A stretch of DNA of 16,315 nucleotides from Candidatus Altimarinota bacterium (GTDB taxonomy: Bacteria; Patescibacteriota; Gracilibacteria; BD1-5; UBA2023): positions 1-16,315 of the forward strand of contig JALNXF010000012.1 in NCBI GenBank assembly GCA_023230505.1. Reading direction: 5' to 3'. The notes beneath the pieces were generated by a model. The model was not told the DNA's origin and did not search any database. It saw only the letters and a list, made by a program, of their open reading frames with translations. Below are positions 15,235 to 16,315 of the stretch, one piece after another. Numbering within the stretch: the first letter of the stretch is position 1; every line of letters begins with the position of its first letter. The translations under genes and the position numbers were made by a program.

Positions 15235-15399
15235 CTATTTATTATTAATATTAGAAATAATCTTCGTCAAATATCATATTACATAATCCGGATGAGTAGT
15301 AATTTCTATATCTTTATTTTTTTTTAGCTCATTAATGGCTTTTTCAGTTGTTTTCCATATTAATGATCATTTATACTTATCATATGGCGTAATTATCAT
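15235..15399 (-). CDS. 54-residue protein between Rhs toxin and immunity gene
   Basis: In code 25 this reads from ATG 15399 to TAG 15235-15237, giving 54 residues with Gly at two TGA codons. The sequence is protein-like: TPYDKYKGSLIWKTTEKAIN, then KNKDIEITTHPDYVIGYLTK. It resembles short uncharacterised bacterial proteins of about 60 residues with a YDKWKG...EKAINDL...YVVGYL pattern, from memory and not checked. It starts 19 bases after the Rhs stop and is followed by the larger probable immunity gene, so it could be the immunity protein, a second antidote, or part of the cassette. Confidence 0.6.
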
Positions 15400-15418
15400 A
15401 TTTTTTATTATTAAATAA

Positions 15419-16315
15419 TTAAAATTTCTTATTCTTATTTTTTGGTCAATCTGGCCGTATTTGATTTCATTCAAAATCAATTTCTTTTACTTTTCTTCAT
15501 TTACTATCACTTATATCCCAATGATCTTTATGTTTCATATCTTTTTTCCAGATATTTCAATTAGAATCTTTATATCACTGATTTCATTTTAATTTTGTAA
15601 AATCAGAATTATCTTTTGACGGAGTACTACTTCCCCTCGACTGCATAAACAACAAATTTCAACCTCCATAAGCTCCAGTAACAACTCATCAAACTGTAAT
15701 AGCTTCTCAGGCTGTTCACGCTACACATCAAGCTCATTCTGTCAATAAACAACTTGCCCATCATCATGCAGAAATTGATCCTCATCAAACTGTCATAGTT
15801 GATCATATTTTCATTAATCCCATATCTACAGCTCTTGATAAATCATCTGCAATATTTTGTCAAGAAATACAAGCGCTAGAATCACATCTTGGTGCTCATA
15901 CTGTTCTTAATAAACCTTTATCAAGAAGTCAAAATGATTGATTGTCTAAAAATCTATACGAGGCAGATAAAGTAAATTGACCACCATTTATAATAGCTTG
16001 TTTAGCTTTCCTTCAATCTGGATCAACATAATTAACAGGATTATTTTTTACGTAAGAGTAAAGATTCATATCATCCTCTACATCAATCGGATCTCTACTT
16101 ATGAATCTTCCCAGATCAGCCGAATAGTATCTTGCTCTATAGTAATACAATCCAATCTCCTTGTCATATTCTCTTCCAGTAAATAATCTATCATTTCATA
16201 TATCAACTCAACTTAAAGTAAAGTTTCAAAATGAATCATAACTATATTCCGAAACAAGATTTCCACTTCCATCAGTAATTCAAACAATACTTCAAAGTTG
16301 GTCCTTATGATAGTA
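15419..16315 (-). CDS. Rhs-family polymorphic toxin, C-terminal part (runs off the right edge)
   Basis: The last 298 residues are present; the N-terminus lies beyond the window. The Rhs core end is clear: YYHKDQLGSIVGITDGSGN, RLFTGREYDKEIGLYYYRAR, SADLGRFISRDPID, NLYSYVKNNPVNYVDPDG. After DPDG comes the variable tip: a Gly-rich hydrophobic pretoxin stretch (TVGGGSISAGGWASCLLTEG), possibly involved in membrane passage, and then a small basic toxin domain (LKGNQGYKDSNGNIWKKDM, KHKDHWDISDSKGRKVKEID, PDGPKNKNKKF). The HWD and PDGPKNKNK features recall polymorphic-toxin ends whose activity I cannot name. TGA encodes Gly about 35 times, including tandem TGA-TGA. One CGG codon (15455-15457) precedes PDGPKNK. 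Rhs proteins are secreted toxins used against neighbouring cells. Confidence 0.9.

Overview
The window comes from a bacterium that reads TGA as glycine (NCBI code 25: Absconditabacteria/SR1 or Gracilibacteria). Most genes on both strands carry in-frame TGA codons exactly where glycine is conserved: the P-loop of a FlaR-type kinase, the HEMN-Gly-Gly-Trp motif of a GH26 enzyme, the glycine tail of a TPM-domain protein and the DPDG end of an Rhs core. Host-type genes are AT-rich, stop at TAA or TAG, avoid CGA and CGG, and mostly lack a Shine-Dalgarno sequence. The only two in-frame CGG codons I found in host-type genes fall where tryptophan is expected (GH26) or fits (Rhs toxin tail), and the window holds a tRNA with a CCG anticodon and tryptophan-type acceptor determinants. 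This fits the CGA/CGG-to-Trp reassignment reported for Absconditabacterales, so I favour that lineage.

Layout. 1-940: initiator tRNA-Met with terminator, a P-loop kinase (minus) and a short gene remnant, bounded by a 13-bp direct repeat of the tRNA 3' end. 940-2910: secreted, membrane-anchored TPM-domain protein (minus). 3142-4351: PadR regulator plus HAAS-like/pentapeptide-repeat protein (plus), a foreign-looking pair with only one TGA-Gly codon. 4443-6053: secreted GH26-like glycoside hydrolase. 6184-8123: cheW and a chemoreceptor gene (minus), with strong ribosome binding sites, arginine CGG/CGA codons and a TGA stop, so a standard-code island. 8355-9533: secreted M23 peptidase. 9530-10818: three small genes of unknown function (minus). 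10909-11310: unknown small protein. 11421-11497: the CCG tRNA. 11498-11935: no gene, but a strong two-state RNA structure ahead of a zinc-ribbon membrane protein (11936-13111). 13160-14530: a Shedu-like DUF4263 nuclease (minus). 14593-16315: degraded Rhs fragment, probable immunity gene, a 54-residue gene and the C-terminus of an Rhs toxin that runs off the right edge.

Functional picture: an envelope/secretion set (TPM, GH26, M23, zinc-ribbon protein) suits a small host-associated cell; the right end is a conflict region (Shedu defence, Rhs toxin/immunity). The chemotaxis pair and the PadR pair look imported from standard-code bacteria. The chemotaxis pair could instead be an assembly artefact. 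All of this comes from reading the sequence without database searches.
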